The position numbers were made by a program, and so were the translations under genes. The notes beneath the pieces are model-generated. The model was not told where the DNA came from. It saw nothing but the letters and a program-made list of their open reading frames with translations, and made no database searches. From Apostichopus japonicus (Eukaryota > Echinodermata > Holothuroidea > Aspidochirotida > Stichopodidae), in the NCBI RefSeq assembly GCF_037975245.1, contig NC_092569.1, positions 25,400,668 to 25,464,667 of the forward strand: 64,000 nucleotides of DNA. Reading direction: 5' to 3'. Position 1 is the stretch's first letter; each line of letters opens with the position of its first letter. This document shows positions 14,600 to 27,067 of the stretch, piece after piece.

Positions 14600-16755
14600 C
14601 TAAACCCTTTTTTGCTCAGTTACTGTAATAAGTCTTACATGGCAAGCGGAAATGCACTTATCTAGTAGCCGCTTTGCAAGCTCTACAACATCAAGGAATC
14701 TTTCAGCATACAATTTTCCCCATGTATTTGTTTCTCTACTTAGACGGAGCTCCAGTTCATACTTCATACGGTATTCGCGTAACTGTCTCAGCTTGTCCAG
14801 AACTGTTTGGAGCCTCTCGTTTTCGATGGTTTGTGTAATGTTAATGTCATAGTTGACTACTCTGTCAACTGATGTTTGAATAAAGTTTTTCTTTGTTGTC
14901 AAGTTATGGACAACTTTCGATCCATCATCAAGTATGACAGTGAATTGAGTGTGCAATGGTTTTCCAACGCTACAAACCCTCTTGACCTCCTGTAGTGTTT
15001 CAGGGATGCTGAAGTCGTTGAAGAAGTTTGCTTGCAAATCTTGCAGCAATAATATGTACCTGCCTTTATGAATGGCCAGCTTGAGCTGTTTCGAAGTATC
15101 ATCTCCAGTGCTAAGCCTTGCCTTAGCCATATAAACATCTGCATATAATTCATCCGAGAGGCAGCATGCATCAGTTCGCTTTAACTCTTCTGCCATTTGG
15201 ATGACATTTGCCCATGCGTTGCCATTACTTTCCTTTGATGGACTTACACGTCTCAAATAACACTTTCCTCGACCAAAAATTACCTCGACTTGCGGGGGTT
15301 CACCTTTCGTGATACTGTCGTTATACAACTTTTCATATTGTGTTTGTGCATCTTCAATATTCCCTAGCAAGAGATTTGCGTTCGCAAGCTTAAGTTTTGC
15401 TTGATGAGCCACGATTAAATCTCCTCCAGATTCCGTGATATATTCCTCCAAAGTAGCAAAACATCGATTGTTGGTCTCATCTAGAGAGGAAGGTGGGACT
15501 GTTATAATATGATCGGCATCAGCTGTTAAGCCAACGGCAAGTTGAACGATCCTGTGAGAGAAAGTAATGTGTTCAAGAGGCGTAAATACGAAAAGCGTGA
15601 TAGCTGATGTAAGAGCTCTGTACTCGTTAGATTCTTGATAAGGCTGGTCTTTAAAATCACTCTCAAATAGATCCTCGAATATGAAACGTGCTTCTTTTTT
15701 ATTACCCAACATTGCCTGTATTTCACCAATTCCTACCAAAGCAGGATAGTGACATCTATCTAACTCTACTGCTTTATTAAAACATTTCAGCGCCTTTTCT
15801 TGTAACATGGATCGATTCTCCTTCTCTTCGCGATATGATTGAGTACGGTAGAGAAAACCAAGTTGAGCATGAACTTCTGCAAGATTAACTTCTTCGATCA
15901 ATTTCTTCAGTACTTTTATTGCCTTTGAAAATTGGCGTTTGAGCCGATAGAATCTGGCTGCTAAAATACCGATGTTGCAATTTTTGGGATCCAATTTTAA
16001 AGCCTTTTCAAATTCACCTTCTGCTTGCTGAGAATTTCTGTCCAAGTTGAATAATACTTGACCATAATGTGCTCTTGCAAGATGGAAGCTTGGATCGATG
16101 CTTAAAACTTGCTGCAAAATCGTTTTTTCCTTCTGAAAAAGATTCATAATATCTTGAGGTAAAGGGCAATTCCAACCTATAACTCCACGCTGATGACGGG
16201 CCTGCCTTCCAGTCATTAGTGCCAAATCAAATAACCACTGGGAATTTTTAGGAAAATGCTTCAGTGCATTTCCATACAAAACCATGGCCCTTGTTCGCCA
16301 TCTTGACCCTAACCATGCAAGTATATAGGCATGAACAATAGTCACGTATGCTTCGTACTTAGGGATTTTTTTTTCTTTTCTTCCAACTCCTTCAACGTTG
16401 ACTCAACTGACGAATCACGTCGTAACCACATGCGAAATGTGTTAATAACTACGCCGTATCCAGTTATCGCTTCTTCCGAATCGCATGAAGTGACGACGAT
16501 ATCCTCGGCTTGCTGTAAGTAATCCAGAGCTCGACTAGGACTGTTTCGCGACCGATTATATAGAGTGCCGTCCTCATTTGGGCTCTCGAGAAAGGCTCGA
16601 TAGATATTTGCCTCGATCATCATCTCCCTTTTAGCATTGTCATCTGTTTCAATGTGAAGTTTCAGTTTCGTATGATCAAGGTCGGAGATATCTTGGAGAC
16701 CCCAGTTGGGGTGTAGCGGACATGGGTTTTTCTTCCACCATTCTGGATCATTCAT
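14600..16755 (-). CDS. TPR protein, possibly IFIT-like, with frame break
   Basis: Two minus-strand frames, 16755-16342 and 16345-14600, join at a run of nine A (plus-strand T at 16366-16374). With one more A the frame runs from KELEEKKKK into IPKYEAYVTIVHAYILAW without a stop, about 718 aa in total. Tetratricopeptide-like helices are visible: HLARAHYGQVLFNLDRN with EGEFEKALKLDPKN, QFSKAIKVLKKLIEE, EKALKCFNKAVELD, LLGNIEDAQTQYEKLY. The N-terminal ALDYLQQAEDIV and a largely single-exon body resemble vertebrate IFIT proteins, which bind foreign RNA in the cytosol; that assignment is tentative and a generic TPR protein is possible. An acceptor (TTTTAAATTTTCAG) just upstream at 16779 suggests a short 5' exon. 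The break may be an assembly error, a true null allele, or -1 slippage on A AAA AAA. Confidence 0.65.
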
Positions 16756-18788
16756 TGCACTTTTGACTCGAGTACACTGAAAATTTAAAAAAAAAATACT
16801 GCTTTGTGCGTACAAATGTTACCACACTCATAGGAAGGGTACACACTGGCCAGTATTGCAATTTTGAAATTCATGACAGAATTCCCTTTCAATATTTGAT
16901 CAATTTACCACTAGTTGCGCATAGTGAATGTTGTAATTAAAATGAGTAAAACTTGTGTAGGGAATGCGGTAGTTTATTCAGGGGCCTTTTGGAACTGTAC
17001 TATTTTCTCTCTCATCGCTGTATTACTCTCTTAATGCACCAGGATCTTAGGATATTTTAGCAGCAAACAAATGTCACATCAGCTAACATGGTTAATAATG
17101 AGTGATACTAGACATTACAATGTCCCTCCCTGCCAATACAGTCTGTTTCGGATATGCCTCTCAGAGACCTGGAATGTCTAGTTTGAGAAATGTTATACCA
17201 CGATTCATTAATTGAAGAACCCAATAAAGTTTGCTTATTAGCTAGATGGGGATAGTTTAGAAAAACGACCTTGCCATATTCTATGCGAGTTGCGAGGAAT
17301 GGATGGAGGAAATATAGAACAAATAATAGTGGACACTTGAGTAAGATATTGTGCAAAGAGATTTGTTGACTACTTTATTTTCATGTGACAGTAGGAACTG
17401 TTGCATTTCTAGAAGGGTAACAGCTGGCTAAATTGTATTACAAATATTTCGAGTGTTAGTCTTCCCGATTGTTGAGGACAATTGTACCATATCCATTGGT
17501 AGTAGGCCCCTATCATTTCTTTGAGTGTGAGTACGTGAGGAAAATTATCAGCACCAAAATTATCAACACGTTAAAATCAACATATCAACTTATCAATGTC
17601 GATATGGGACATATTGATGTTTAATTGTAACATACTAGTTTTTAATTGTTTTTGCAACAACCTATATAATGTATAGGCTAATCGTATATACTCCACTGCA
17701 ATCGCCAATTTCAAATTGTCAAAATTGTCAGTAAATATGCCAGGAACTCTGTAATGTATATCTCTCAACCTCTGATGGCTGACGTTAATCCGTAATTGAC
17801 GGGTATTCTCAAAATAAGAATAGCCAATTGCACCTCAAGTTAAATATTATCCCACCATTTTGCTTTCTGTCATCGCCAGAACGCGAACTGAACCCAATTT
17901 GTCAAAATCCCATCTGCATAGCATATTCAATTTTTTTAAGTTATCCAAATTCTACATTTGATTCGGTAAATTTTACTAAAAAAAAATAATCATCCATCTA
18001 TAAAGAAATACATAGACTTTTGTAGACATAGTGTGAACGATACATTGATGAATGAGAACAGAGCACACAGGATTATCAGTTAAGTGTGTAGTGACTTTCT
18101 CCAAGCGCGTAGCCAGGGGTCGATGGGGGCGAACCCCACCACCCAAGTCTCAGAAGTGTGGAAATTGGAACATATATCATTCCCATTTATGACTAAAAAT
18201 AAATTTCATAGGCGTAGCAGTATATTAAAGCCTTGTTTTTCTCTCACACTTGTGATATGGTATCTGTGCCGACAGCCTACACAGAGTCACCATATCGAAA
18301 AGGAATGTACAACTACAGAAATCTATGCTACGTATACTGGGGCAGAAATCGCACAAACATGTTTTTGGCCTTTCTTCAGTCAATTTGGTCGGTAAATTCT
18401 CTAAATTTAACCGATTGTGTTACACAATAACTGGCAACAATGCTATAGGCTGTAACTTCAAACTGGTATCACACCGTGTCACCATTCTACCCATCGATTC
18501 AAACTTAGGCTAAACATTTCCAGCAATTTAAAAGTTTAAATATAATTTTTAATGGCAAAAATAAACGCCGGTTGGATTAAATTTGAAGCTCTGGAGCCTC
18601 TCAAGTCCACCATATCGTATAGCCTGCAGAAGCCTTGCCACTGGACCCCACCAGGGGCCCTGTGACGGCCCCTGGAGGCCAATCAGGTAGCGCTAGCGTT
18701 CCCGCCCACCCCCTCTCCTTAGATCAAATCCTCGCTACGCTCTTGACTTTATCTAAAATATATCAAGTTCATACTTGCAGTTGGAATA

Positions 18789-20772
18789 GGGGAGCGAGAG
18801 GTATTCCCGAACGCGGGGCAATGTCGAACACCGTCATAACTCGTCACTGATGGTAGACGGCGCTTTTCATCTTACGCTTTACAAATAAGTTAAAATACCC
18901 CTTTAACAATTTTAAGTTTAAATAGCTGGTTAAGACTGGATGTATGGATACCTCCGTCGATATCCACAGCTTACACTTCAAAATCCTGAGCCAACTAGCC
19001 TTTCTAGAGCTATAGGTTTCCGAAGAACGAAAGTAGATACATTTTATAAGAATCTACAAGATGTGTTTGCCGAACACAACATACCGCCATCAAGAATTTA
19101 TAACTGTGATATGACGGGACTATCATCCGTTCAGAAACCTCAGAAGGTATTTGCAGAAAAAAGGAAAGAAAGAGGTTGGAAAAATTGTGAGCGGGGAGAA
19201 GGGCGAGCCGACCACGGTATTGGTGTGTGAGCGCCACTGGAAACTATATTCCGCTAATGTTTGTCTTCAAAACAGTCAACATGATTGCGTTGCTGATGAC
19301 AGGAAGCCCCCGCCCCCTGGGATTAATTTGGGTCATATCCAAAACTGGTTGGATTAACTCACATTTGTTTGCCAGATGGAAGACACACCTCATTCATGAG
19401 AGTGTTGCATCATAAGAAAGTCCAGTACTTTGAGTTCTTGACAACCGAGGCTCACATGAGCCTTGAAACATATGATCTTTGTCGGCGTCATTATGGTTTC
19501 ACTTCTCCCGCACCTTCTCACAAACTACAAGCCTTGGATATTACAGTCTTCAGTTCGCTAAAGACGGCGTATTACAGCAAATGTGATCGCTACATGAAAC
19601 TAAATCCTGGCCGGGGCCAAATCTCACACCAGTTTTATGTAGCTTATCCGAGAATTGCAACATGAGTAAAGCAATCAGCGGTTTTGAAGTAACGGGGATA
19701 TATCCTCCCGAGCAAACCAATAGTTCAGCACTACCAAGACAAAGCAGAGAAGAAATTTGCAGCAACCAAATTCCAAGCACTAGCGGTTTGAAGGAAACTG
19801 AAAACATCCTCCCGCCAAATGTATGAGTTACATCATAGATGGTATTTTGTATTCAGTGTACGGCAACGACGAGGTAGTTGAATCATCGATTGAATCTTTG
19901 GACACTCTGTGTAAGAACAATGCAACTAGTAGATATAGTTGCCGTGGACGTATCACGTCTCCCTCGCGCAAAACCCCATTCCAAAAAGACGAGGAAGAGA
20001 AAATCAACCCACTTAACCATATTGACGTCCACACCTATAAAAGTTGATGTATTAGTTAAAGAACAGACCAGGAAAAAAAAGAACTGACAGCAGTGAACAA
20101 AAATGTTCTAAAATATAAACCTAAAAGGTGTAAAACTAAACCAGTTGCAAAAATACACTGACAAAAACTTTTAAAAATTTAAATTCCAAAAGTAAATCTC
20201 TACACCTAATCCCCTTACAATGCTTGACTCACAAGGTGTTGAGTATTTCTGCATGTTTTGTGACGAAAAATACTCGGATCCTCCAGTGGAAGATTGGGTG
20301 ATGTGTATTAAGTGTAAAAGTTGGACACACGAAAATTGCACAGATAAACAGTCTATTTCAAAGGCTACACATGCGACTATGGTAGATAGTCACAACATAT
20401 GATGTGGTGTTTTCTGTGAGATTCGAATAGGCCTATCTTCGTATAGGCCTATATTTCTCTCACAAGTATTTTAACAATGATATGCAGCCAAGTCTACTTT
20501 AATATAAGTAGATATGTTGTTAATGAAAAGATCTCTTATTTTTTACATTTACCTCCGTTTGGCATTGCCCTCAAGGCACGGGGTATTGCCGAACGACGCC
20601 ATTTTATGTTTTTAGTTGTTACGTTACACATAAAGTTGTTCCATGCGTGGTTGTTGATATATACTTAGTATTAGTTATAAGCGTTCTGTTAATACATCTA
20701 ACTCATCCTAATTTTATTTTTCCCCTCTAATTACCGTTAATAAAAGGTGTTCGTCATTAACCCACCCTCTCC
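18789..20772 (+). mobile_element. Pogo/Tigger-like DNA transposon, decayed
   Basis: The ends are set by comparison with the empty site in copy 1: TTGGATAGTCCC there, TTGGAATA...TATCC here, giving a TA target duplication at 18787-18788 and 20773-20774. A TA target is typical of the Tc1/mariner/pogo superfamily. The left end GGGGAGCGAGAGG and the right end read inverted, GGAGAGGGTGGG, are only loosely alike. The interior holds a broken DDE transposase and a PHD-type zinc-finger segment. Confidence 0.75.
18950..20402 (+). pseudogene. Pogo-type transposase pseudogene with PHD-like tail
   Basis: Frame pieces in order: TSLSRAIGFRRTKVDTFYKN and PPSRIYNCDMTGLSSVQKPQ (first catalytic Asp kept, DETG changed to DMTG); after a frameshift, SATGNYIPLMFVFKTVNM; then TEAHMSLETYDLCRRHYGF, where the usual LDNH before the H has become LTTE so the second Asp is lost; then SHKLQALDITVFSSLK (third Asp kept) and ISGFEVTGIYPPEQTN. 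At 20220-20402 EYFCMFCDEKY, EDWVMCIKCKSWTHENC form a Cys4-His-Cys-type PHD finger, often found at the C-terminus of pogo-like transposases. Several frameshifts and stops make it inactive. Confidence 0.85.
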
Positions 20773-21229
20773 TATCCATTCAACAAGTTAGCGGATGGAA
20801 CTCAGGAATAAACTGTTCAATTTGGTCAAAGAAACATTAATATTACCGTTACCATGTCGTTTCAAGTGTTTGAGATTGGGGCATATTGAAAGTACCTAAA
20901 ATAATCACTCATTCTACCAAACTCGAATTCCACTCGAATTGTTTGCCCCCCTCAGCCCCAGGTGAAATATTCTGGTAAAGCCACTGTAAAACAGATATAT
21001 ATATTAAATTGACAAATATCAACGCTCCAGAAATAAATCATAATGACGTCTTAGTTTGCCTGCAAAAAGTGGTAAGTATGTGTTCAATGTCAGATTCAAA
21101 GCACAAGGGTGCACTCTGAACACTATTATACAAAGCCAGTTTATACGCATTCACATACCAGTAGAATCACTGAGGTCGAGTAATACCGACTTCTTTCTGT
21201 GACACAAGAACCGGGGGTTTGATTCCTAC

Positions 21230-21272
21230 TTTCGTCTGATGAGTCCCAAAAAAACGAAACCGGTCGTGAAAT
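21230..21272 (+). ncRNA. Hammerhead ribozyme copy, damaged stem II
   Basis: CTGATGA at 21236-21242, GAAA at 21256-21259, CCGGTC at 21260-21265. Stem II has lost its GG (GTCCC then a run of A then C), leaving about 2 pairs. Stem I can form: TTTCGT before the core with GTGAAA after the cleavage site. It is the partner of the copy at 3516-3560 and probably inactive. Confidence 0.6.
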
Positions 21273-22369
21273 GGAAGTTATCTGGAGAGTTGATCTTTAT
21301 TCTTTAGCTAACATGCTTTGCTAAGTATATACAAAGAAACTTTAATTTTGATAGTTTTCCGGTACAAAAGAAATACAAAAGCTAGATATGTTAGTTTCCA
21401 AAAGAAATTTGTAGAATCCCGCAATATGACTGCCAGAAAAGAATATACCTTAACAGATTATTCCAGAATATTCACTTGGTTGATCGGTTCCAATTAGTAA
21501 TCAAAACACAAGTTTTGGTAACCTTAACAATTTTTCATCAAATTTGATGGTGCACGGTTTCCAGTTAGAAGTCATTACTTATCGAGGCTTTTTGGTTAAC
21601 TAAAAACGTTGAGTGTGAACCCACACGATTATATTGCCAACACAGATTCATATTTTACCTTTAGACTAGTTCATACACTGTGAGTAAACAACACCATAAT
21701 AAAATGTGAACAACACCTTGTATAAATATATCGTGCGCGGAAGTTGTTAGTAACACAGTTACATTTATCGATGGCGAAAAAATATTCGATTGAAACCGGC
21801 CTTACAAATGCGTCATTACTACTATATATAGCTACCACGGAACTACCCTATGAACAACTCCTGTATACTATCATATGCTCTGGTTAGCTACATCATATCT
21901 TGTTTTGGTTTTCATGTTACTTATTATGAGTGTTGTATACTCGTAGTGGGGATTTGTTGTTGTTGTGTACTCGTAGTGGGCAATTGCACATATATGAGTC
22001 GTGGTGGCAACTTTCTGTGAGTTTAAACCACTGGTCAACACAACAATGTTCAAAATTAGCTTTTAGCACTAGGCGTAACCAGACGCAGTTGTACGTATTT
22101 TCATGTATAAATGCTTCTACTAGTCAATTGGTGCGTTCGCATTGGATGTTACATGGACTTCTGTGATTGTGGTTCAACATCATAGTGCTCGAATTATTCA
22201 GCATTTGTTTATGCTGCGCTCCAACTTATATACTGACTAGCTAGGTAGTTGGTATTTTTTTTATGTTGAAGATCTTATGCAAATGGAAATGAGTTCGAGA
22301 TATCCGAAAACAAATTTGTGATATCAGTAATATTAAATAAATGTTAAAATGGCTTTCCATTTGCGCGGT

Positions 22370-22435
22370 ATTGATCGGCACATTTATCATTTTAAAGCAT
22401 CGTTGTCTCTGTCTCTGGTGCTGAACTCGTGAAAC
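22370..22435 (-). pseudogene. Third fragment of the fibrinogen-domain last exon
   Basis: GATCGGCACA and AGCATCGTTGTCTCTGTCTC then GGTGCTGAACTCGTG match the exon at 23955-24010. The piece is cut off before the splice acceptor. It is shorter than the two fragments in copy 1. Confidence 0.65.
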
Positions 22436-23049
22436 TCATAAAAGAGAGATCTCTGTTAAGCCCATTGTTGTGTGTATTGAGGCGTATAATTGTTTTCAAG
22501 TCCCGGTTGCCTTTTTCCTGTTCAGTTTTGCAGTAGCCATAGAGTATAACAAATAATAATAATAAGACTATAAAAGGTGTCAGTTACAACAAGCGTGATA
22601 TCGAATTTTTCATCAAATTACTAAGTAATTCATGCGATTTTGTTTTGAAATATTGCCAATTCAGCAAGCTCAATTAGTACTGTTATAGTACCAATACAGT
22701 AAAAAATAGGTGAACAGTGACATCATTCATTAACAAACCTTGAAAAGAAATCTGCTATTTATCTTGCTACTTTTTGAAGACCCGACCCTTTTCAAAACTG
22801 CCGTTTGCCAAAGATATTAACGTTAATTGCATAACAATGGCGAGGGAGTAGGTTAAGGTGTTGTCAGGTCCGACGAGAGGGTGGTTCAGGGGGCTCTTTT
22901 TCCCGGTTCTGCTTCAAATTACGTGCCCATGGGTATGATAGTATGAAAATCTACTGTATTCTCCTTTCATAATATGCCATAGGAAAAACGAATTGTAATC
23001 AGGGAACCTAATTGTCCCTGGGATCCAGCCTGACTCCCCACGCTCCTGG

Positions 23050-23290
23050 TTGTTGTTGGGAATGTGTGGACACTTCTCCACCATTATAGGAATGCGTGGA
23101 CACTTTCCACTCTTGTGGGAATGCGTGAACACCTTTACACTCTTGTGGGAATGCGTGGACGCACTTTTCTACTATTATGGGAATGCGTTGGCAGACTTTT
23201 CCAGTCTTGTATGAATGCGTGGACACTTATCCACTCTTGTGGGAATGCGTGGACACTTATCCACTCTTGTGGGAATGCGTGGACACACCC
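23050..23290 (+). repeat. 30-bp minisatellite, about 7 units
   Basis: The unit is built from CACTCTTGTGGGAATGCGTG plus GACACTTATC. The 3' units are near-identical and the 5' ones more diverged. The related sequence at 37325-37360 has a single unit. Confidence 0.85.
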
Positions 23291-23387
23291 TTCTAATCAT
23301 GCATGTCATAACGTTTCTACCAATGAGCACACATATGCTAACAAAGTCCTTAATCTCCTTTACATCAATTTTTCTTCGCTAAGGGGG

Positions 23388-23485
23388 TAATATTACCCGC
23401 TGGGAAGAGATAGTAAGTGTCGAATATAGAGTAGACATCTTTAAAGAAGGTCAGCACACAACAGCGTCTAAAGACATAACATAAT
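23388..23485 (+). pseudogene. Partial copy of ASIC-like exon 2
   Basis: The plus strand reads GNITRWEEIVSVEYRVDIF, then KEGQHTTAS, which parallels GNSTRWKEIVTIENRLDIL and QEGQNITAS in the real exon 2 (37444-37567). The copy runs into TAA within the exon and lacks the donor. It lies 12 kb from the gene and is not part of it. Confidence 0.75.
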
Positions 23486-23792
23486 AATATTTTCAAGAGA
23501 AAGTGATCATAAAACTGCTTGGAGCATTTGTAACTGGTGTGAACTTTATTGACTCGTACAAGCATAAAGGACGATTAAGTCATCTAAATTTAAATTTGAG
23601 ATATTATTATGATTGCTTGTTGATAAACGAGACCATTCTTATGTGTTAAATATTAGTATCATTAGTTTATTCGCTACTTTCATGGTAATTCTGTTGATAT
23701 TTACGGACCGACATGCTATTGCTAAAGTCCCTCTCGTAATATCACGTTGATATATAGAATATATCTCCAAATAACATACGATGTGTGAACAG

Positions 23793-26655
23793 CTACACAG
23801 GACGTATCTTCATCTCGCTGTATTTGATGTTATAATTTGGTCCAGGTATGTACCCACAATTAATGCCAGCATAACTGTCTAAATAGGCGTTGTAGTCACC
23901 GTTCAAGTTTGAATAATAGCAATCATTGTACCACCATCCGGCCCGATAATAATCGGCACAGTTATTACTATAAGCATCGTTGTCGTTGTCTCGTGTACTG
24001 AACTCGTGGTTCAGGTGATTACGCAAGAAGGCTCCATCCGGGCTGCTTCTCTCATCTGAGAAATGAGAAACACAAAGATAATTTAAAAAAATGATAAAAC
24101 AAAAACTTATGAGTAAACACTGATATGTGTTTATCATTTCCTAACTAAATGTCGGTAAAGCAGAGGAATACAGTTTACAAATTATTGGAGAATAATCGTT
24201 GCATTAATCTTATTACTTGTTTAGGACTGTTTCAGCCCAATAATATTAATATTTTTTATTATTGTTACTAGTGCCCAATTATATTAATATTAACTAATAT
24301 TGTCACCACTTTATACAAAGTAACATAAATCATTTTGCTACAGTTTGTTATTATAGGTTCAACATTGGCTAAAGGATTACTTAAAATGAATGAACCGTTT
24401 AACAATAAATAATTCTTAGAAGAAGCTAGCTAATTTTTGCAATATAATTCTAAGGTATTTACTCATTGGAATATATTATGAGAAGGCAACACTCCAATCC
24501 CTTTAACTTGCTTGTATCGTAATATCCTGAATAAGATGTCACAAATCATTACATCTGGTGAAACTAGTTTGAATTGTGATTTGTTTTTCGGATATATAGT
24601 ACATTCCAAATTGTATAGTCTTGTTTATGTATTATATGTTTTACGTGTACATTGATCAATATTGTATTGTTGCATTGTACTTTGGTACAACACAGTATGC
24701 AGGGGGTCACGTTGTATACGAACTGAAGCCAATTCATGCAGCATTCCACTGTTATTCTAGGTCATCAAAGGAATATTTTGGTCAGTTATGCAGTTTGAGT
24801 CTTATCTGTGTTACAACATACATGAAACTTAAAGGAATATGTTTTGTTATTTAAATCTCGAACAGACGGTACACATGGGTTTACCTAAAAGCAAAACATA
24901 CGCCACCTAACAGGAACGCTTCCATAGGACAACATAAATTACGAAATGCATCGTAGATAAATGATGTTGTTAATTGTTTCTGTTCGTATACTAGTGATAA
25001 ATGTCAGCTTTAGGTAATAACATGTAGCCGTGAAAGACATAGAACTAAATATGATCATTTACGTATTTTGAATGAAAAACGAGCTGCAATACACAACTAT
25101 GGAAACAGAAAACTCATCACCAACCTACGGTTCCACTGTAAGTACCGAGACCCGATAGTCGGTAGTTATCACTCTCATCATTGATGCGGAAGAAATCAAA
25201 CTTGCCGTAGTACGAATTATACTCTCTATTCACTAAATCAATTCGGATTTCATATCTCTTTTGGTTTGTCAAATAATAGAGTTTGTCATTTCCAATCCAG
25301 AATTCAGTGCTAAGGTTGCCGAACCCTTCCTTATAGCTGGCCCACAACAGGAAGAAGTCGACACTACCATCTTGTCGACGCTGGAACACCTGACAAAAGA
25401 AATTGCGGAAGATTAACATGTAACCCGTGATGTCTTTTTGAAGTATTGTTTTTTACTAGTATTTCCTGTTCATATTCGAACATATTAGGTACAACTTATA
25501 CATATAGATTTACTTTCTAATTCCCATATTTAAGTCGGATACATAGCAATGATCCTTCTATGCGAAGGATTGTAAGTGATTATCATTTCCGTACCGATAA
25601 AGTTTCATTGAACACGAATACATATTACATGGATTACTTGAGTTATATTACACTCTTCACTGGGTCTACTTATATTTTTACCAGTATTGTACGGCGTACC
25701 CTGTGCAGTAAAATAACTTAGACTAGGATGGTCAATTGAACACCTTATTAAGTAATTTTGGATTTAATATTAATGCAAAATAGAGTGACCAGCGTTACAA
25801 AGCCTTCGGAATCGTAAGATTTGTGGATCAAACAAAATGGTAACTTACCGTCCATCCTCCTCCGTCTGTCATGTTACAGAAAACATCGAATGCAGACCCG
25901 GTCCATCCAGTTGGTCTTATTTTATAGATACCGCTAGTTCTCGATCCAGCATCGTAAACTTCCGCACAATCTTTAGGCGGTACGTTGCATATTTGGCCAT
26001 CTCCAATGTAACTCTCATCACAAAAGCATTGCCTTATATCGTTCCTGATGTCACAAACCGCGTTGGGACTGCAAGCATAGTCTTCCTCCCAGTCGATCTG
26101 ACCGTTGTTACAAACACCCTTTCTTCTGCATCCAGATGTCACGTAAAAAGCACCTTCCTGTATACAAATTAAGTGTAATAATAGAAACGTTAGCTACAGT
26201 TGGTTACTCCTGCTTTTGATGGTTCATAAACAAAAATGCAGCATTTCTCCAACCCGCGTTTGACGAAATCTCTGCGCTAAATTATGTCCGTACCATTCGC
26301 CGGTGATACCATGAGGATATATAGCATAACGAAATTCATCATAGAGAGATGGCAAATGCCATTCCTACAATCGAACGAAACGTGTGAGAGCTGTCGATCA
26401 AATTATTTTATACATTTTTTAGCTTATGGTTTTGTAAACTTACTGGTATAACTGTTCGATCGTCTGATACATAGCATCCACACTGTTCTTGGGGTACACA
26501 ATCAGATCCATTCATCAAGAATCCATGTGGACAGACACATCCGTTGCTTTTAACACAGCTATCTTCCTGGCAATCTCCTGGGGTTTCACATGTTCTCTGG
26601 CAGGCGTTTTCACAGTTTTCAATGATCATGTTGTGTTGACACCATGTTATGACAT
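23793..26655 (-). CDS. TIL-EGF-fibrinogen domain secreted protein (4 exons)
   Basis: Exons on the minus strand: 26655-26444, 26157-25849, 25389-25125, 24055-23793 (stop TAG). Phases are 1-0, 0-0, 0-1, 1-stop, with GTAAGT donors for the first two and GTTGGT for the third. The first exon is a TIL-type Cys-rich domain (VITWCQHN, ENACQRTC, CVCPHGFLM, CVPQEQCGCY). The second gives a GVCNNGQIDW linker, an EGF-like module (ACSPNAVC, CFCDESYIGDGQIC), then the start of a fibrinogen-related domain (FReD) to NMTDGGGWT. The third gives VFQRRQDGSVDF, EFWIGNDKLYYLTNQ, FRINDESDNYRL. The last gives the calcium-site TRDNDND, GWWYNDCYYSNLNGDYN and KYSEMKIRPV. FReDs bind carbohydrate or acetyl groups in lectin-like immunity, and some act in development or clotting. 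The 5' end is uncertain: either it splices from exons at 27068-28745, or a signal peptide starts near 26728, where GTG stands in place of ATG. Confidence 0.85.
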
Positions 26656-27067
26656 CTGCGAACATACAACATTCCGAAAAACTGGTCAGAAAAATTATAA
26701 CGAAAACGCTTCGCACGTTGTACTTCACTTGTTTGTTAGATTAAAGAATTTACTTATTTTTGTAAAGGATGGTAAATAGCGTTACCCATTCATTCAGAAA
26801 GTAAATATACACTATGAATGTTAATATCATCAAAATGGAACTCATTTGTTCGGATATTAATATAAAATCATGTTCAAATCACTGTTTTTGCCCGAAACAG
26901 TCATAAACTACTACCGAATTCATTTTTTTAAATTTGTTTATTTATATTATTGAGTATATGGGCTTTCTGAAGAAGACGAGTCATATCCAGCAAATTTACA
27001 GAAATCAGCATTGGATCTTTTAAAAGAAAAAAAAAGAAACAATTTCAAGTAAAATCATCGAACTCAC

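Larger units (their letters stand above)
16868..22440. repeat. Segmental duplication, copy 2
   Basis: Copy of 1-5290 in the same orientation and order. It lacks the LINE present in copy 1 and contains a pogo-like element at 18789-20772. The last part is the shortened third 1.5-kb unit (21540-22440), which has an internal deletion at about 22281, where copy 1 has the long open frame region. No intact host gene is seen. Confidence 0.8.
22600..23490 (+). repeat. Decayed copy of ASIC-like intron 1/exon 2 region
   Basis: The order of shared blocks matches 36850-37560: ATTAACAAA, TTATCTT(C/G)CTACTTTT, ATGGCGAGGGAGTA, GGTGGTTCAGGGGGCT, CTGGTTGTTG(C/T)TGGGAA, CATGACATAACGTTTC-like, CCAATGAGCACACAT, and then exon 2. 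A 30-bp minisatellite (23050-23290) is expanded in this copy only. Confidence 0.75.

Noticed and set aside
23064-23390. Open frames with repeated MRGRT/NAWTLIHSCG words
   Set aside because: They are translations of the 30-bp minisatellite.
24564-24854. Overlapping open frames on both strands
   Set aside because: No domain, splice signal or match to the neighbouring fibrinogen gene. It lies in an intron of that gene.
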